Part shown: in pieces, positions 61,390 to 64,000 of the stretch
Layout: every line of letters begins with the position of its first letter
How positions within the stretch are numbered: position 1 is the first letter of the stretch
NCBI GenBank assembly: GCA_964251385.1
Contig: CAXUJK010000005.1
Coordinates: 62,001-126,000 of the forward strand
Source of the DNA: CADCVW01 sp964251385
GTDB lineage: Bacteria; Pseudomonadota; Alphaproteobacteria; Sphingomonadales; Sphingomonadaceae
Length of the DNA stretch: 64,000 nucleotides
Direction of reading: 5' to 3'
The notes under the pieces: model-generated
Seen by the model: the letters and a program-made list of their open reading frames with translations, nothing else
What the model was told of the DNA's origin: nothing
The model's database searches: none
Made by a program: the position numbers and the translations under genes

Positions 61390-61642
61390 TCAGTCTTCCT
61401 TCATGAGCCGTAACTCGGCGCGTCTCCAGAACCAGGCGATCGCGGCATAGAGGAGCACCGCGACGACGACCAACGAGATCGAGCGGAAACGACGTTCCCC
61501 TTCGCTGGGCACGTTCGTCGCGACCGGGCTGTAGTCGCCGGCGACCAACGAATAGATGATGGACAGTGCGACGCCCCAATAAGCCGCGCTGGCGACCGCG
61601 CCGAGCAGGGTACTGACGACGAGAGCCTTACGGATCGATCAT
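61390..61642 (-). pseudogene. Small two-TM protein gene with 4-base duplication at start
   Basis: The frame ending at 61390 encodes about 77 residues with two hydrophobic segments (LVVSTLLGAVASAAYWGVAL and VVVAVLLYAAIAWFW), but has no start codon. An ATG ATC at 61642 is followed by a tandem GATCGATC; removing one GATC would fuse ATG-ATC to CGT-AAG-GCT and give an 82-residue protein. It is either a frameshift mutation or a start I cannot recognise. Confidence 0.5.
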
Positions 61643-61670
61643 CTCCCTTGCGATCTCCGACGATACAAGC

Positions 61671-62141
61671 TCACCCGCCCCACTCCACCCGGTCGCCCGG
61701 CTGCAGCCTCAGTTCCGCCGCGCGGCCTCCGGCGATCTCGAGCACGCTCGCGACCACGCCCTGCGACTGGATGAACGCTTCGCTCAAGGGAACCGCGTCC
61801 GCGCCGATAGACTCGATGCGGCCGTCCGTGCCGATGAAGATCAGGTCGAGCGAATTGGGCGTGTTGCGCATCCAGAAGCTCGCGGCGCGGGGCTGGCTGA
61901 ACGGAAAGATCATGCCGCGGTCGGGCGCGAGGCGTTCGCGGTACATCATGCCCCGCTGCTGCTGCGCGTCCGTGCGCGCGACCTCAACCTGAAAGCGGTG
62001 CGTGCGCGTGCCCGATACGATCGTGAGCGGCACGATCTCCAGCCCTGTCGGCGACGTGGCGGCGCTCACGCCTCCTGTGTCGGACGTCCCCGCACCGCAC
62101 CCGGCCAGCGCGATCGCCGCCGCCACCAATACCCCGCGCAT
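61671..62141 (-). CDS. DUF192 domain lipoprotein
   Basis: 156 residues with a lipobox IALAGC. DUF192 core has RGMMYRERLAPDRGMIFPF and FWMRNTPNSLDLIFI. Exported; function unknown. The start overlaps the cold-shock gene stop (TGATG), so translation is coupled. Confidence 0.93.
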   Translation of the reverse strand: MRGVLVAAAIALAGCGAGTSDTGGVSAATSPTGLEIVPLTIVSGTRTHRFQVEVARTDAQQQRGMMYRERLAPDRGMIFPFSQPRAASFWMRNTPNSLDLIFIGTDGRIESIGADAVPLSEAFIQSQGVVASVLEIAGGRAAELRLQPGDRVEWGG

Positions 62142-62692
62142 CACGCCTCCACCTGCACCGCCAACAATCCCTTGGTCCCGTCCGCCACGCGCGCGCGCAA
62201 CGCGTCGCCGGGCTGGAGCTCGGACAATCCGCCCCGCCGCACCGTTTCCATGTGGACGAAGATGTCCGCCTCCGACCCGTCGCCGCGCGTCAGGAAGCCG
62301 TAGCCTTTGAGGCGGTTGAACCATTTGACGCTGACCGGCTCGAACGCGCCGGACCCGTCGATCAGCGCGTCGCGATCGACCCGGTCCTCGCCGCGTGGCG
62401 GCCGGGGCGGCACCGCCAAGCCTTCCGTGTCGATCGCCAGGATCTCGCGTGCCTGCAACCCGCGGTCTTCCTGCGCGACCAAGGCTTCGAGCCGCGCGCC
62501 TTCGGGCAGCGACCGCCGGCCGTGCGCGCGCAAGACGCTGAAATGGACCAGGATGTCGCCCTCGACGTCCTCGCTCACCAGAAAGCCGAAGCCGCGTGTC
62601 GAATCGAACCACTTGATCGTTCCGGACACGCGCAACAGCCCGGCCTGGTCGGCATCGGACGCTGCCATGCCGAACTCGCTCTCCGCGTTCAT
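62141..62692 (-). CDS. Double cold-shock-domain protein
   Basis: 183 residues with two CSDs. The first has GTIKWFDSTRGFGFLVSEDV and DILVHFSVL, the second VKWFNRLKGYGFLTRGDG and DIFVHMETV. Both have the aromatic RNP motifs for single-stranded nucleic-acid binding. Such tandem CSD proteins are common in alphaproteobacteria. Confidence 0.95.
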   Translation of the reverse strand: MNAESEFGMAASDADQAGLLRVSGTIKWFDSTRGFGFLVSEDVEGDILVHFSVLRAHGRRSLPEGARLEALVAQEDRGLQAREILAIDTEGLAVPPRPPRGEDRVDRDALIDGSGAFEPVSVKWFNRLKGYGFLTRGDGSEADIFVHMETVRRGGLSELQPGDALRARVADGTKGLLAVQVEA

Positions 62693-62786
62693 GTCCTGCC
62701 ACCCGTCATCGCGACGCAGCGTAACATGACGCGGACGGCAAATGGAACCGTAGCGTTTCGTTACGGGATTGCTGCGGACGGCCGAG

Positions 62787-63347
62787 TCAGGCCTCTTCCT
62801 CCGGCACCTCGCCCGGCGCGGCCGCGACGATCACGCGCGCGGCCGCGAAATCGTGCCCTCCGCGGATCATCGCGCCGATCGCCTTTTCGCGTCCCGCCCG
62901 GTCGGCGACCTCCGCCGCCCACGGTCCGATCCGCCGTTTGCGCGCGAAGCGCAGCGCGGCGTCCCACCGGCTCTCGTCCGCGATTTCGTGCGCGCCCGCG
63001 GCATCGTCCTCGCCGATCCCCGCCGCGTGCAACGCCTGGCGCACGCGTCCCTTGCCCAGGCCCCGCGCGCCCAGCGAACGCGCGCGCCCTTCGGCGAAGG
63101 CCTTGTCGTCGACGTAGCCGAGATCCGCGAAACGCTCCACCATCGCGGGCAGGTCGGGCGGCGCACCCTCCCACCCCCGCTCGCGCACCTTTCGCGTCAG
63201 GTACGTCGCGAGCTTGCCGCGCGAGGTCGCGAAGCGGCCGACATAGTGCAGCGCCAATCGTTCGAGCTTCTCCGCATCCAGCGGCGGACGCGCCCGTATC
63301 TCCTTTCGGCCGCTCTGGCCGCGTCGGGGTTGGGTCGTTACGGGCAC
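62787..63347 (-). CDS. recX: RecX regulatory protein
   Basis: 186 residues from GTG 63347. Three-helix repeats typical of RecX: ALHYVGRFATSRGKLATYLT, FADLGYVDDKAFAEGRARSL and ALRFARKRRIGP. Modulates RecA filaments. recA is not adjacent. The longer frame that continues to 63962 is antisense to the next gene and is rejected. Confidence 0.9.
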   Translation of the reverse strand: MPVTTQPRRGQSGRKEIRARPPLDAEKLERLALHYVGRFATSRGKLATYLTRKVRERGWEGAPPDLPAMVERFADLGYVDDKAFAEGRARSLGARGLGKGRVRQALHAAGIGEDDAAGAHEIADESRWDAALRFARKRRIGPWAAEVADRAGREKAIGAMIRGGHDFAAARVIVAAAPGEVPEEEA

Positions 63348-63473
63348 GCCTTGATTGTGCCACACTGGCCGACGAGTTAGCCAGTGCCCGTTCACCGGGC
63401 GCGGCACAGGCTTCGCGCGTTCGGACAAGGGAAGGGTCGTATATTGGTGCAGGATCTCGCGGGAGCCGCGCAA

Positions 63474-64000
63474 ATGCCGACCGCCCTGTCCCTGACTAGC
63501 ATGTCCGCGACCGCTCCCGTGCCCACGCCCACGCACGACATCCTGCCGCGCCGCATTGCCGATTTCCGGACGTTGGGCGAAGCACTCGACTACGCTGCCG
63601 GCGGCACGCGCGGGCTCAACTTCAACGACGCCCGCGGCAAGCTCGTGCGCGCCTACACCTATGCCGAGATGCGCAGCGACGCGCTCGCCATGGCGTACCG
63701 CCTGATCGCCGCGGGCGTCGTCCCCGGCGACCGCGTCACGCTCATTGCGGAGACCGGACCCGAGTTCGCCGCGCTCTTCTTCGGCGTCGTGTACGCGGGC
63801 GCATGGCCTGTCCCGCTGCCGCTGCCGACCTCGTTCGGCGGCCGCGACTCGTACATCGACCAGCTCGGCGTACAGCTCAAGAGCTCGGACCCCAAACTGC
63901 TCTTCCACCCGGAGGAGATCGGCGAGTTCGCCGCCGCCGCCGCGACCGCCGCCGGCGTTCAAAGCCTGTCCTGGGAAACGTTCGCCGCCCGCGACGCCGC
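63474..64000 (+). CDS. Fatty acyl-AMP ligase, 3'-truncated by window
   Basis: The frame is open to the window end; 175 residues are visible from the ATG at 63474. The N-terminal ANL-superfamily fold is recognisable: TYAEMRSDALAMAYRLIAAG, GDRVTLIAETGPEFAALFFG, and PLPTSFGGRDSYIDQL, a stretch typical of FAAL-type members. Activates fatty acids as acyl-adenylates for transfer to an acyl carrier. In sphingomonads such genes often sit in the sphingolipid (serine palmitoyltransferase) locus; the rest is outside. Confidence 0.87.
   Translation, partial: MPTALSLTSMSATAPVPTPTHDILPRRIADFRTLGEALDYAAGGTRGLNFNDARGKLVRAYTYAEMRSDALAMAYRLIAAGVVPGDRVTLIAETGPEFAALFFGVVYAGAWPVPLPLPTSFGGRDSYIDQLGVQLKSSDPKLLFHPEEIGEFAAAAATAAGVQSLSWETFAARDA

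Noticed and set aside
1..64000. CRISPR array or rRNA operon
   Set aside because: No regularly spaced direct repeats and no rRNA-like sequence were noticed.

Overview
The window is high-GC alphaproteobacterial chromosome, almost certainly from a sphingomonad (Sphingomonas or a close relative). The support is the set of lineage-typical genes: TIGR02300, DUF2794, DUF1476 (F1-ATPase zeta inhibitor), the NDUFA12-mlaD-DUF2155-aat block, an S46 peptidase, a fatty acyl-AMP ligase next to recX, and an 88-bp palindromic repeat that recurs five times between genes. Species and assembly context cannot be read from the sequence.

Left chromosomal part (1-13.2 kb): purB (5' end cut by the window), a polytopic membrane protein, DUF2794, serine acetyltransferase divergent from a TauE/SafE-type sulfur exporter, a tiny DUF2256 gene overlapping that exporter, a BON-LysM protein, pgsA, an LplT-like MFS carrier, a zinc-ribbon protein, tRNA-Ala(GGC), TIGR02300, cmk-rpsA-ihfB and a large membrane protein.

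Integrated element (13,236-34,490, about 21.3 kb): it sits inside the anticodon loop of a host tRNA-Leu(UAA). The 5' half of the tRNA is at 13,197-13,235 and the 3' half at 34,491-34,545. The 7-base loop CTTAAAA is present at both junctions and is the likely crossover core. The tyrosine integrase lies at the right end. A MOB relaxase and a candidate oriT, with no type IV secretion genes, suggest an integrative mobilizable element. It carries its own complete tRNA-Leu(UAA), interrupted after U34 by a 219-nt group I intron of the cyanobacterial tRNA-Leu (IC3) type. That gene would replace the one the element broke, and its split loop cannot offer the same attachment core.

The element has two cargo modules. 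The first (17.1-27.0 kb) is a block of six genes I cannot assign to a named system: a membrane protein, a 1,251-aa protein with a C-terminal PD-(D/E)XK nuclease-like motif, two companion proteins, a permuted papain-like (YiiX-type) cysteine hydrolase and a PIN-like nuclease. The last two diverge across a 19-bp inverted repeat. This is the best candidate for an undescribed, possibly defence-related, system. The second (27.3-32.6 kb) has a metallophosphoesterase and a three-gene operon of exported proteins: a caspase-like protease, a trypsin-like protease and an unknown partner.

Right chromosomal part (34.5-64 kb): peptide-type ABC solute-binding lipoprotein, DUF4112, nadC and nadA, DUF4230-MBL hydrolase, a BlaR1/BlaI pair with a clear operator, grxD-bolA-DUF1476, quinone oxidoreductase, lipoprotein plus S46 peptidase, a CoA-transferase operon with an unusual gene between its subunits, a ThDP enzyme, CsbD, thiS-thiG, aroQ-accB-accC, a type IIG restriction-modification protein with an apparently solitary VapC, a ParA-like ATPase, aat, DUF2155-mlaD-NDUFA12, DUF192-cold-shock, recX, and the start of a fatty acyl-AMP ligase.
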